Assembly: GCF_024199005.1 (NCBI RefSeq)
Contig: NZ_JANATA010000023.1
Span: 1 to 45,612, forward strand
DNA: 45,612 nucleotides
Direction of reading: 5' to 3'
Source of the DNA: Opacimonas viscosa
GTDB taxonomy: Bacteria > Pseudomonadota > Gammaproteobacteria > Enterobacterales > Alteromonadaceae
Numbering within the stretch: position 1 is the first letter of the stretch; the number at the start of each line of letters is the position of its first letter. Under the pieces are notes generated by a model that saw only the letters and a program-made list of their open reading frames with translations, was not told where the DNA came from and ran no database searches. Positions 27,323 through 36,514 of this stretch are shown here, one piece after another. The translations under genes and the position numbers were made by a program.

Positions 27323-28136
27323 TAATTGATTTTAACGGTATGTGTTGGTTGAAATCAGTAAAGGAAAATATCTTTCCATCATGAAATGCCCACCCGGCAA
27401 ACTTAGACCCCTCTAACGCTAAGGCTAGTCCAATATACAACTGCATATCTGACTTTTTACCTTTGTAATCGAGCTCACTTCTAGCACGAGCTAGAATGTC
27501 TTTTTTTACAATGGAAGCTTGTGCAACAAAAACGGATTTTGGAAACGTTATTGGCGCGAGATTAGTGGTAAACACTCCATTGTTACTTTCTTTCGGTTCG
27601 CGCAGTGCCAAGTATCCATCAATATCACCAAGAATAAGTTTAAATTCATGTAATATGCGTTTTTGCGCAGTCACTCTAAGCCCAGTGACTTTTGAGAGAA
27701 TATCCGCACAATCGATAATGTGCGTTTTGGTATCAAATGAAAATTGCCCGTTGGTTATTTTATCAACCGCTTGTTGTGAATAGCTTTTCTGTTTATTAAC
27801 AAGCATGAATATAAAGAGTTCATCAAAATTAGACTGGTAATTTTTATCTATAAAAATGGATAGTGTCTTTCTAACCTTTTCCAAATCGGTTGTTGCCGTA
27901 ACTTGAAATGCTACCCGGTCGAACTCATCACCTAAGTCGATACCAGGGAAATTTTTCTGTTTAGCATTCAAGTTATACAATCGAGGTAGATGAAACAATT
28001 CTTTTAAGATGGGAATGAATGCATCTTCCATCGCCAGATTTATATCAAGCCTCCCTTGTTTACTGGCTAGCGCTACTTAGCTGATTAATCGAGACACTAC
28101 GTCACGTAATTCATTTTCAACGTTTAATGCATCCAT
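27267..28136 (-). pseudogene. Disrupted SMEK-domain protein gene
   Basis: The intact frame begins with ATG at 28136, with AGAAGAGG just upstream, and reads MDALNVENELRDVVSRLIS, then TAA at 28077-28079. It continues in the same frame without shift as VALASKQGRLDINLAMEDAF and IPILKELFHLPRLYNLN. The last part (from the ATG at 28031, 254 residues) has the SMEK-like core NFPGIDLGDEFDRVAFQVTA followed by TTDLEKVRKTL. SMEK domains occur in candidate defence and ABC-three-component-type loci. At the 3' end similarity stops near 27323 and the frame runs into the RND remnant, ending FMA. A reinitiated 254-residue protein could still be made. Confidence 0.75.
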
Positions 28137-28235
28137 GTGCCTCTTCTTTCATCCTTTTCACAAGTACTGGCTATATATACAATGTATTTAGGGACATCTT
28201 TCTTAAAATCAATGACATCTACACATCTTATGTAT

Positions 28236-28266
28236 AAAAAAGAGGCGCCACGCGACAAGTGGCGCC
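28236..28266 (-). terminator. Rho-independent terminator of the czc operon
   Basis: GGCGCCAC (28244-28251) and GTGGCGCC (28259-28266) pair perfectly around a 7-base loop, followed on the minus strand by TCTTTTTTAT. It ends the long czc transcript just past czcA. Confidence 0.92.
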
Positions 28267-28276
28267 AATATTTCAC

Positions 28277-31200
28277 TTAAGCAGTCGATCGCCCATGAAC
28301 AATACGATACAACACCGGTAACACCATCAGTGTTAGTATCGTAGAGGAAATGATCCCACCGATGACCACTGTGGCCAAAGGCCGTTGTACCTCTGCGCCA
28401 GTACCCACATTCAACGCCATTGGAATAAAACCGAGACTAGCGACAAGTGCGGTCATCAATACGGGTCGCAATCGCGTAATGGCCCCTTCCACAATAGATG
28501 TGATGAGGTCCCCTGTCTCTTTAAACTGTTGCTTTATAAACGACAACATGACAAGACCATTTAGTACCGCAATACCAGAAAGCGCAATAAACCCCACGCC
28601 TGCGGATATCGACAATGGCATGTCTCTGAGCCACAGTGAGAACACGCCGCCCGTCAATGCAAGTGGGACTCCGGTGAATATAATAAACGCATCTCGCAGC
28701 GAGCCAAACACCACGACCAACAACACCAAGATGACGAACAAGGTGGCAGGTACCACAAGCGATAATCGCTGACTTGCGCTTTCCAACTGTTCAAAGGTGC
28801 CGCCATAGTCGAGCCAGTAGCCTGCTGGCAAATCCACTTGATCAGCTATTTGGGTTTTAGCTTCATCAACAAAACTGCCCAAATCGCGGTCACGCACATT
28901 GGCGGTGACAACCACTCGTCGCTTACCATTTTCTCGACTAATTTGATTCGGGACGGTCGAATAAGCCAATTCAGCTACCTCCGACAAAGGCACAAAACCG
29001 CCATCGGGTATCGTAATAGGAATATTCCCAATTGCCTCTAAATTACTTCGCGTTTGTTCATCAAAGCGCACCAGTAATTCAAAACGACGGTCTCCCTCAA
29101 ATATCAGCCCTGCACTATTGCCCCCTACTGCCGATGCTAACCACGTCTGCAAGTCCGTCACATCTAAGCCATATCGCGCCAGTGCAATGGACTTGGGATT
29201 AATAGTAAATAAAGGGATATCGTCGACTTGTTCAAGTCGGACATCTGCTGCGCCATCAATGGATTGCAATACACGAAGAATGTCGTTAGCCGAGGCGACT
29301 AAGGTATCTAAATCGTCACCAAATACTTTAATACCTAAATCTGAGCGAACACCGCTTATCAATTCGTTAAAACGCATCTGAATGGGTTGTGTGAACTCAT
29401 AGTTATTACCTGCCACCCTCTGTAAGTCTTGCTCTAACATTTCAACAAACTCAGCTTTAGAGAGATTGGGGTTAGGCCATTCATCACGTGGATGTAACAT
29501 CATAAAGGTGTCGGTCACATTAGGCGGCATAGCATCGGTCGCCACCTCCGCTGTGCCGGTTTTGGCAAACACCGTTTTCACTTGCGGATAGCTCATGATT
29601 TTATCTTCAAGTGTTTTTTGCATCGACACGGCTTGTTCAATCCCCGTACCGGGGATGCGCATGGCATGAAGCGCAATATCGCCTTCATCAAGCTGCGGAA
29701 TAAACTCCGTGCCCAGTCGAGTTGCCATTACAATGCTGACCACCACAAGTGATGCCGCGCCTACCAAGACAAACCATCTGAATTTAAGTGCGCCGCGCAA
29801 AATTGGTCGATATACCGACTTGCCCGCCATAATGATGGGGCTTTCTTTTTCACTGACTTTGCCTGTCATAAACATTGCAACCGCCGCAGGCACAATAGTG
29901 ATTGAGAACACCATCGCTGCTAGCAGCGCCATAATGACAGTCGCGGCCATGGGATGGAACATTTTGCCTTCTACGCCCGTTAATGAAAACAGCGGAATGT
30001 ACACAACCGTGATGATGAGCACACCAAACAAACTAGGCCGTATCACCTCACTCGTGGCTTGAAAGACCAACTCCAGGCGCTCTTTTAATGGCAACACGCC
30101 ACCTGTGCGCTTTTGGGCTTCGGATAATCGCCTGATACAGTTTTCCACAATAATCACAGCGCCATCGACAATCAGGCCAAAATCCAGTGCACCTAGGCTC
30201 ATCAAGTTAGCCGATACACCATAATTGACCATGCCCGTGATGGTGGCAAGCATCGCAAGCGGAATTACAGCGGCAGTAATAAGCGCCGCACGAATGTTAC
30301 CTAGCAATACAAAGAGTACCACAATGACTAGCAATGCACCTTCTACGAGGTTTTTTTGCACTGTATCAATCGCTTTATCAACAAGCTTTGTTCGGTCATA
30401 GACTGGGTCAATCACGATCCCACTGGGCAAACTTGCTTGTATGTCACCTACCTTGTCAGCGACTGCTTGTGCGACAGCGCGGGAATTACCGCCCACAATC
30501 ATCATCGCTGTGCCAAGTACGGTTTCTACCCCTTCTTGCGTAGCTGCGCCGGTTCTAAGCTCTTTGCCAATTGCCACGCTGCCAATGTCTTTCACCATGA
30601 CAGGAATAGAATTAACGCGCTTGACCACCACGTTTTCAATATCGCTAATGGTCTGTAACTGCCCTTGCGAACGAATCAGTATTTGCTGCCCATTACGCTC
30701 GATAAAGCCTGCCCCTTGATTGGCATTATTGCGCGCTAAGGCTTCATGAACATCAGCAAGACTTACCCCAAAGTTGAGCATTTTGAGTGGCTCAGGATTG
30801 ACGTGATATTGTTTTACATAGCCCCCGATAGCATTGACCTCAGTAACGCCTTTTACTAATGAGAGCTGCGGTTTTACAATCCAGTCATGGATTTCTCGCA
30901 GAGCCATAGCATCATAGGCCTCGCCATTTTCTTGCCGGGCGTTTTGGTCGGCGCGAAGCGTATACATGAATATCTCACCGAGGCCAGTGGCAATCGGTCC
31001 CATTTCTGGCTCTAAACCTTGCGGCAGTTGGCTTTTTATCGCACCTAATTTGGTATTGATAAGATTACGCGCAAAGTAAAGGTCGGTGCCTTCATCAAAC
31101 ACCACCGTGACTTGCGATAAACCATAGCGCGACAACGAACGGGTGTAAGATAGATTAGGTAAGCCTGCTAGCGCAGTTTCCACCACAAAGGTAATGCGCT

Positions 31201-31387
31201 GCTCGGTCTCAAGCGGTGAGTAGCCTGTTGCTTGAGTATTGATTTGCACTTGTACATTGGTGATATCAGGTACTGCGTCAATGGGCAGTTTGTTATAACT
31301 GAAAAAGCCCAACCCCATCACCAAAAAGGTCAGCATCAGCACCAAACCCTTGCGCTCTATGGAGGTCCTTAATATGGATTCAATCAT
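28277..31387 (-). CDS. czcA: Heavy-metal RND efflux pump, CzcA type
   Basis: 1036 residues with twelve membrane spans in two halves, each followed by a large periplasmic loop. In span IV the signature DFGLIVDGAVIIVENCIRRL (about residue 400) matches the divalent-cation HME class (DFGxxxDGAxxxVEN) of Zn, Co and Cd exporters. CzcA is the proton-driven pump that moves cations from periplasm or cytoplasm through the CzcB-CzcC channel to the outside. The neighbours czcB and czcC and the upstream CDF genes fit. It lies 78 bp after czcB. Metal specificity is inferred from the motif only. Confidence 0.93.
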   Translation of the reverse strand: MIESILRTSIERKGLVLMLTFLVMGLGFFSYNKLPIDAVPDITNVQVQINTQATGYSPLETEQRITFVVETALAGLPNLSYTRSLSRYGLSQVTVVFDEGTDLYFARNLINTKLGAIKSQLPQGLEPEMGPIATGLGEIFMYTLRADQNARQENGEAYDAMALREIHDWIVKPQLSLVKGVTEVNAIGGYVKQYHVNPEPLKMLNFGVSLADVHEALARNNANQGAGFIERNGQQILIRSQGQLQTISDIENVVVKRVNSIPVMVKDIGSVAIGKELRTGAATQEGVETVLGTAMMIVGGNSRAVAQAVADKVGDIQASLPSGIVIDPVYDRTKLVDKAIDTVQKNLVEGALLVIVVLFVLLGNIRAALITAAVIPLAMLATITGMVNYGVSANLMSLGALDFGLIVDGAVIIVENCIRRLSEAQKRTGGVLPLKERLELVFQATSEVIRPSLFGVLIITVVYIPLFSLTGVEGKMFHPMAATVIMALLAAMVFSITIVPAAVAMFMTGKVSEKESPIIMAGKSVYRPILRGALKFRWFVLVGAASLVVVSIVMATRLGTEFIPQLDEGDIALHAMRIPGTGIEQAVSMQKTLEDKIMSYPQVKTVFAKTGTAEVATDAMPPNVTDTFMMLHPRDEWPNPNLSKAEFVEMLEQDLQRVAGNNYEFTQPIQMRFNELISGVRSDLGIKVFGDDLDTLVASANDILRVLQSIDGAADVRLEQVDDIPLFTINPKSIALARYGLDVTDLQTWLASAVGGNSAGLIFEGDRRFELLVRFDEQTRSNLEAIGNIPITIPDGGFVPLSEVAELAYSTVPNQISRENGKRRVVVTANVRDRDLGSFVDEAKTQIADQVDLPAGYWLDYGGTFEQLESASQRLSLVVPATLFVILVLLVVVFGSLRDAFIIFTGVPLALTGGVFSLWLRDMPLSISAGVGFIALSGIAVLNGLVMLSFIKQQFKETGDLITSIVEGAITRLRPVLMTALVASLGFIPMALNVGTGAEVQRPLATVVIGGIISSTILTLMVLPVLYRIVHGRSTA

Positions 31388-31465
31388 ACAAGTACTCCTC
31401 TATCGCAATTGCCATCACTATCAGCAAGGTAAGCATTTATGCGTTGGATTGGAAAGTTCAGGTGA

Positions 31466-32407
31466 TTAATGATCATGTCCGGCCTCCGATTTTTCCAAGT
31501 CGGCTTTAAACAGAAAACTGTTGTTCACAACCACTACATCCGATACTGCAATACCGCTTAGCACTTCAATGTTATCAGCGTCTTGTTTCCCTAGACTGAC
31601 AGGCTCAGGGTGGTATTCATCCCCCTTTTTAACAAAGACCACATTGTTACCCTCGTATTCTTGTATCGCTGCCTTTGGCAACATCATAGCGACATCAAGC
31701 GTATCAATCGTGATATTACCTAACACAGCAGCACCAACCGGCCAATGTCCGGAGGTATTGTCAATGTTGGCGTAAGCAAGCACATAAGGTTGCTCATCAG
31801 GTGAGGGCAAAATATGACTGATAACGGTATCAAACGTTGAATCGGCCAGTGTGAGTTGCACAGCCTGTTGCTCTGCGACTGCACGCAGTTGATTAGGAAA
31901 CACTTTAAGCTGCGCCCACACGCTGTCGTAATTCGCTAATGAGAAGAGCACTTGTCCATTAGACAATTCACCTTCGTTTGCATGTCTGGCAATGACGGTC
32001 CCCGCAAAGGGGGCGGTAAGCGAATAGCTTTTCAGGCTTTCGTTAGATTCAACGACTGCCAGTGCAGCGCCTTTTTTGACTTTATCGCCTAAATTGGCAT
32101 TAACGCGTGTGACCACGCCATCAAATCTGGCGCGAATATGACTGAGCGAGGCAGGATCGGTCACAACATTACCATACACTGTCTTGGTAATGTTAAGGGT
32201 GCCTGCACTTACCGCTTGCGTCGTTACACCCACTTGTGCTGCCATTTCTTGGGTCATGGTTACAAACTCATTGCGATGCTCATCTTTTTTCTCATCGTCA
32301 TGATCGCCCTCGCCACTGATTACAGAAAAAGAAATGAGTAATGCGCTGGCCAATAAGGCAACTCTGCATGAGGATAAAATAGTGATGGTTAGTGTTGAAC
32401 GTTTCAT
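31466..32407 (-). CDS. czcB: RND periplasmic adaptor, CzcB type
   Basis: 313 residues. A signal sequence or N-terminal anchor (about 1-32) precedes the acidic/His stretch GDHDDEKKDEHRNEF. Next come the barrel-sandwich halves (VRARFDGVVTRV-like, here IRARFDGVVTRVNANLGDKV) and YSLTAPFAGTVIARHANEGE. The C-terminus ends EKSEAGHDH. It bridges CzcA and CzcC. Its ATG overlaps the czcC stop as ATGA (four bases), so translation is coupled. It lacks the long N-terminal metal domain of the type strain CzcB. Confidence 0.88.
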   Translation of the reverse strand: MKRSTLTITILSSCRVALLASALLISFSVISGEGDHDDEKKDEHRNEFVTMTQEMAAQVGVTTQAVSAGTLNITKTVYGNVVTDPASLSHIRARFDGVVTRVNANLGDKVKKGAALAVVESNESLKSYSLTAPFAGTVIARHANEGELSNGQVLFSLANYDSVWAQLKVFPNQLRAVAEQQAVQLTLADSTFDTVISHILPSPDEQPYVLAYANIDNTSGHWPVGAAVLGNITIDTLDVAMMLPKAAIQEYEGNNVVFVKKGDEYHPEPVSLGKQDADNIEVLSGIAVSDVVVVNNSFLFKADLEKSEAGHDH

Positions 32408-33759
32408 TTTGACACTCGCTGAAAATTAGGGGCTGATGATGTGGGTAAAGCAGACTGCGCCGATGTTACCGAAGCAATAGATAGCGGCGTTGCCGTTAAC
32501 GATTCAATATCAGCGGCTCGCTGATGGGCTTGTCTTGCTGAGTGGATAAGGGCTTGTTTTGCATTAAGCAGTTCTTGACGCGTACTCACCCACTCAAGGT
32601 AGCTAAAGCGACCATCAAGGTAAGCCTGCTCCACCAATGTCAAGGCTTGCTCAAGTGGAGGAATAATTGCACCTTGCAATGTTTGTACATTAAGCAATGC
32701 ATTATTCCTTGCCAAGAGTGCCGTATTGAGTTGGTGAAAAAGCGCTAAGGCAGCGCCTTGTCGTTGTTGCTCTATTTGATCAAGCACGGCTTTTTGTTGC
32801 TCGTACTCACCCAAGTTTCGCTCGCTAGCGAACAAGGGCATGCTGACCCCTGCCACAAAGGCAGTTTCATCAATACCGTTCATACGCCGAATGCCCGCTG
32901 TCCAACTCAAATCAGCTTGATTAGCTGATTGAGCTAGCCTGACTTGCGCCTCTTGGAGTCGATATTCCTGTGCAAACACATCAATGTTTGGACTATTGGC
33001 GACTTGCTCAAATAAAACCGAAAGAGAGGGCGATGTTGACAATGCAAACAAATTGCCTTCCACTTTAGTAACGCGCGGTGCTTGCTCGCCCCACATAATA
33101 GCAAGGCTTTTCATCATCGCCGCATGGGTTTGTTTAGCCGTGAGTACTTCAAGCCTTGCACGCGCCAGTGCTGCATCGGCGCGTTGTTGTTCAAATGCGG
33201 GAGATGCGCCTGCTTCAACACGTTTTGCAACCGATTGATAAGTGTATATCGCTAATGCTTGTGCTTCTTCATACGCTTCAATTAAGGCTTGCTGCGCCAA
33301 TACATCCACATAGCGGCGGGTGACCTCAGCGAGAATATCCAAGGTTCGGATTTGCTTTTGTGCCTCAATCACTTGTGACTTGGCGCTAGTAAAGTCACTT
33401 CGCGCTTGTAGTTTATCTCCAAACTCAATCACCGATGATAAGCTTAAGGTAAGCTCGGTATCTTTTATGCCAGAGACCTCACCAGTACCCAAAAAGTTTT
33501 CAAGCTCAATGCCAGCGTTTAATTCAGGTTTGAGTGCTGCTGTTTTTAACTCGCCTTCGAGCGCTTGCTGCTTAAAGGCAAATTCATGCAAATAAGGTGC
33601 ATTTGCCAAGGTGCGCTTGATGGCACTTTCTAAGGTTATTGACTTTGTTTCGCTGTTACTTTGCAGCTGCGCATGGGCAGGCAAATAGGCAAAAACAGCT
33701 ATGCTATACACGCTCAAGGCACAGGTGCGCACCGAGCGTTTCAATGATAAAAATGTCAT
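32404..33759 (-). CDS. czcC: Outer-membrane efflux channel, CzcC type
   Basis: 451 residues. A signal peptide (about 1-30, ending PAHA) is followed by two TolC-like OEP repeats rich in Ala, Leu, Gln and Glu coiled-coil helices (for example ITLESAIKRTLANAPYLHEF). A trimer forms the exit duct of the Czc pump. The start has AGGATG 6-11 bases upstream. It shares its transcript with the His-rich protein 67 bp upstream. Confidence 0.88.
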   Translation of the reverse strand: MTFLSLKRSVRTCALSVYSIAVFAYLPAHAQLQSNSETKSITLESAIKRTLANAPYLHEFAFKQQALEGELKTAALKPELNAGIELENFLGTGEVSGIKDTELTLSLSSVIEFGDKLQARSDFTSAKSQVIEAQKQIRTLDILAEVTRRYVDVLAQQALIEAYEEAQALAIYTYQSVAKRVEAGASPAFEQQRADAALARARLEVLTAKQTHAAMMKSLAIMWGEQAPRVTKVEGNLFALSTSPSLSVLFEQVANSPNIDVFAQEYRLQEAQVRLAQSANQADLSWTAGIRRMNGIDETAFVAGVSMPLFASERNLGEYEQQKAVLDQIEQQRQGAALALFHQLNTALLARNNALLNVQTLQGAIIPPLEQALTLVEQAYLDGRFSYLEWVSTRQELLNAKQALIHSARQAHQRAADIESLTATPLSIASVTSAQSALPTSSAPNFQRVSK

Positions 33760-33826
33760 TGTTTACATCCTACTATTTCAAAAAATATTTCCCGCTACCG
33801 AGATAGCGAACCAAGATTTGATATAA

Positions 33827-34225
33827 CTAGGAGGTGTATTTGGGCGGCCTAAGTAAGCGCGAGATTGGGGCGTCAATGACTTTTGACAGATAGAAAAAGG
33901 CGTGACCTTCGTTGACTAAAAATGGTTTGAGACTTGATGAATCCCCCACCCATTGGGTATGAGAGCCATGGCAATGACCGCAGTGATGGCAATCTGCTGG
34001 ATTGTGGAAATTATCGTCTAAAGCAGAAGCATTCTGCGACGGCTGAGCAGTGTCAGGCGCAATAAGTGTATGAGGATGATGGCCGTTGTGCTCATCATGG
34101 TTATGTACTTCAGACAAATGCGTAACATCAAGCGTATGAAAGTCCAACAGACTGGCGACAGCCGTGAACGACTGACATAAAATCAGCATGATCACTAAAT
34201 AAGTCGTCGCTTTTGTTTTAAACAT
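33827..34225 (-). CDS. Small His-rich exported protein in the czc operon
   Basis: 132 residues. A signal peptide (about 1-25, ending TAVASLL) is followed by a His-rich run (HLSEVHNHDEHNGHHPHTL) and the cluster CHHCGHCHGSH. The sequence suggests a periplasmic metal-binding protein of the CzcI kind; I cannot assign a family with certainty. The C-terminus (SRLLRPPKYTS) resembles the ends of other proteins in such operons. It lies between czcD (4 bp) and czcC (67 bp). Confidence 0.6.
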   Translation of the reverse strand: MFKTKATTYLVIMLILCQSFTAVASLLDFHTLDVTHLSEVHNHDEHNGHHPHTLIAPDTAQPSQNASALDDNFHNPADCHHCGHCHGSHTQWVGDSSSLKPFLVNEGHAFFYLSKVIDAPISRLLRPPKYTS

Positions 34226-34229
34226 CTAT

Positions 34230-35210
34230 TTATGTTCTTCCATAGTTTGACGTGTAAAGCGTAACATAATGCACCGGATTTATCTTGTTACGAAAATCGC
34301 TAAAGCGCATCAGCCTCATCTCTGCACGCCTCATCAGCAAATTCAAATTCGATGGTTGTATGCACAAAATCATAGTTAAAAGAGACGCCCTAAGCGTCTC
34401 TTTTAACTCGCTCATAGTTTGCAATGAAATATTCTGCGCTAACTTTATATGTGCAGTCATCACATTGTGCTCACCGTCGAGGGACCAAATGTGGAAATGA
34501 TGCACACTGTCCACGTTATCACTTTCTAATAAAATATTGCGCACCTCTTCCAATTGCTTCTTATCGGGTATGGCTTGCAAAAACAATAGTACGGTCTCTT
34601 TTAGATTACGGCCTACATTAAATAAGATAAAGAGTGTAAAACCAATCGATAATATCGGATCGAGTATCGCCCAAGGTTTAAACATCAACACAATAGAGAC
34701 GATGAGTACGGCTACCCAACCCAGTACATCTTCTAACAAATGCCAGTTGAGCACTTTTTCGTTAAGCGTGTTGCCACCGCTTAGTTTGTACGCCGCGAAA
34801 CCGTTGACGGCAATACCAAAAATAGAGAGCAGCAACATACCTTCAGCTTGTGGCATTTCAGGGTTAGATAAACGCGGAATGGCTTCAAACAAAATCCATA
34901 CCGAGCCGGTAATTAATACCAAACCATTGATTAATGCACCTAACAAGGAAAAGCGCTTATAACCGTATGAAAAAGTCTTGTTAGCCTCTTTATCACTCAG
35001 TTTGTTTAAGCCCCATGCCGTGCCGATTGACAAGCTATCGCCTAAGTCATGCACCGCATCGGCCATAATGGCCGTGCTATTGGTGAGCCAACCACCAATA
35101 AACTCGATAATGGTAAAGACCACATTAAGAAAAAACGCCCAACCGATGCGTTTGGATGCTTCACCCCCGTGTAAGTGACTGTGGTGATAACTATGATTGT
35201 GACTGTGCAT
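34230..35210 (-). CDS. czcD: CDF-family metal efflux protein CzcD, C-terminus frameshifted
   Basis: 326 residues. A His-rich N-terminus (MHSHNHSYHHSHLHGG) precedes six membrane spans. The zinc-site motifs are IMADAVHDLGDSLSI (Asp and HDxxD, span II) and NWHLLEDVLGW (HxxxD, span V), and the cytoplasmic domain has SVHHFHIWSLDGEHNVMTAH. After about residue 278 the frame departs from the family. Another frame from the same point reads YDFVHTTIEFEFADEACRDE then ADAL and stop at 34300-34302, the expected end. A small deletion near 34371-34380 is the simplest cause. Most of the transport core is intact. Confidence 0.9.
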   Translation of the reverse strand: MHSHNHSYHHSHLHGGEASKRIGWAFFLNVVFTIIEFIGGWLTNSTAIMADAVHDLGDSLSIGTAWGLNKLSDKEANKTFSYGYKRFSLLGALINGLVLITGSVWILFEAIPRLSNPEMPQAEGMLLLSIFGIAVNGFAAYKLSGGNTLNEKVLNWHLLEDVLGWVAVLIVSIVLMFKPWAILDPILSIGFTLFILFNVGRNLKETVLLFLQAIPDKKQLEEVRNILLESDNVDSVHHFHIWSLDGEHNVMTAHIKLAQNISLQTMSELKETLRASLLTMILCIQPSNLNLLMRRAEMRLMRFSDFRNKINPVHYVTLYTSNYGRT

Positions 35211-35562
35211 GCTTGATCTTATCTAATATTATTTGGTTACTTTGGCTGATAGGTAGCGGTTTGAATGGGCTAATGTTAGCACCGCCTGTATTGCCATTTG
35301 GAATAAGGCCAAAAGCAGTTTTTGTAAATGCGCCGATAAACCTTAAGATTTGACCTAAGCATTCTTTTACGTCGCCATGTTTGAGTCCGTGTTTGAGCAT
35401 GTAAAAATGCGCCACGCAATGAAGCTTTGTCGAATGTTGTCCAATCACATGTGCATCTTCTAAATGTCGAAATGCGTCCTTAGCTCTACCTTCGGAAAGT
35501 GCGTTCGAATATGCGTTAAGCTTTTTTTGTACAAATGGTTTAGCTGCTTGATAAAAAGTCAC
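35191..35562 (-). CDS. DUF3703-family protein
   Basis: 123 residues, soluble. The family motif is visible as HLEDAHVIGQHSTKLHC and GAFTKTAFGLIPNGNTGG, then ANISPFKPLPI. The function is unknown; members commonly sit in heavy-metal clusters next to CDF transporters. The gene overlaps the CDF upstream by 4 bases (ATGA) and czcD downstream by 20 bases, so all three are translated together. Confidence 0.8.
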   Translation of the reverse strand: MTFYQAAKPFVQKKLNAYSNALSEGRAKDAFRHLEDAHVIGQHSTKLHCVAHFYMLKHGLKHGDVKECLGQILRFIGAFTKTAFGLIPNGNTGGANISPFKPLPISQSNQIILDKIKHAQSQS

Positions 35563-36194
35563 GACTGGCCTCCTGATAGTGTTTTCGCATTTTGATTCTC
35601 ATTTAATTCTTTTGTGGCGTCTTTGAGTATCATCCAAGCACCGCGCAGCACAACGATTGAAACAACCATACCAATGATTAGATCTGGCAGGCGACTATCA
35701 AGCCATAGCACTAATACACCTGCTGCAATCACGCCCATATTGGCAATCACGTCATTGGCAGAAAATATCCAACTGGCGCGCATGTTTACATCACCGTCTT
35801 TGTGCTTACGAATGATCAATAAACAAATCACGTTTGCCACTAAGGCTACTGCTCCCATCCCCATCATAAGATAGGACACAGGCTCGCTTCCCATAATCGA
35901 GCGACGAATAATGTCGATGAGAATAATCCCGCCAAGCATTAATTGAAAATACCCACTGACTTTGGCTGCGTTGGTTTTGTGAATAATGGATTTACCCACG
36001 GCATAAATCCCAATTGCATATACAACAGCATCTGCAAGCATATCCATTGAGTCAGCGATTAATGCCGTGGAATCAGCCAACAGCCCTACGGCTAGCTCAA
36101 TGATGAACATGGCAGCATTGATAGCTAATAGCCAATAAAGTACACGTTTTTGTGATTTATCATTAATCGTGACTTCGCATCCACATCCACTCAT
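35559..36194 (-). CDS. Short CDF-like cation transporter
   Basis: 211 residues. Starts MSGCGCEVTINDKSQKRVLY, with Cys at 4 and 6. Six spans follow, with DSMDMLADAVVYAIGIYAVG (span II metal site) and SWIFSANDVIANMGVIAAG (span V, Asn-Asp site). It lacks the cytoplasmic C-terminal domain of CzcD, ending DATKELNENQNAKTLSGGQS. It is the first gene of the czc operon, read from the MerR operator at 36223-36253. GGGGG precedes the ATG. Confidence 0.8.
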   Translation of the reverse strand: MSGCGCEVTINDKSQKRVLYWLLAINAAMFIIELAVGLLADSTALIADSMDMLADAVVYAIGIYAVGKSIIHKTNAAKVSGYFQLMLGGIILIDIIRRSIMGSEPVSYLMMGMGAVALVANVICLLIIRKHKDGDVNMRASWIFSANDVIANMGVIAAGVLVLWLDSRLPDLIIGMVVSIVVLRGAWMILKDATKELNENQNAKTLSGGQS

Positions 36195-36222
36195 ATTGCC
36201 CCCAGCGCTATTATTTAGACAC

Positions 36223-36253
36223 AGTGTAAAGTCTATACATGGTATAGGGTCAA
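36223..36253 (-). promoter_or_regulatory. MerR-type operator/promoter of the czc operon
   Basis: TTGACC (36248-36253), 19 bases, TACACT (36223-36228). The spacer holds the dyad CTATACcatGTATAG, matching CadR/PbrR sites. Its -35 overlaps the end of the preceding small gene. It is nearly identical to the site at 36515-36545. Confidence 0.85.
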
Positions 36254-36444
36254 GCCTTCTTAATCATTTCTTTGTAATTTGGTTTTTTAGCACCTTTCAA
36301 GCCGAGCGCAACAAACAACAGCCCGAATAACACGGTGATTGGATGCACTAGCAAGCTATGAAGCATATTGATATCAGAGAAGAAACCGTGCGTGAGTGAC
36401 ACAATTGTAATTCCCAATCCTAGTAACACAAAAAATACTTTCAT
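36250..36444 (-). CDS. Small inner-membrane protein
   Basis: 64 residues from MKVFFVLLGLGITIVSLTHG; an earlier start eight codons upstream is disfavoured because AGAGGA stands 7-12 bases before this ATG. Two hydrophobic segments (about 3-22 and 33-52) end in a basic tail (KGAKKPNYKEMIKKA). No family is recognised. It is driven by its own MerR-type promoter and has a stop inside the second one. It is likely a metal-resistance accessory protein. Confidence 0.7.
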   Translation of the reverse strand: MKVFFVLLGLGITIVSLTHGFFSDINMLHSLLVHPITVLFGLLFVALGLKGAKKPNYKEMIKKA

Positions 36445-36514
36445 AATGAGTCCTCTTGTTAATGACATAACTTGTTAATGAAAAAATGCGCTTGCTTTAC
36501 AAGCAGTAAAGCAA

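Noticed and set aside
28124-28276. Open frame after the czcA stop encoding VIDFKKDVPKYIVYIAST and more, ending just inside the SMEK start
   Set aside because: It has no start with an SD, passes through the czcA terminator hairpin, and has no recognised family. It may be a remnant of a partner gene, but the evidence is too thin.
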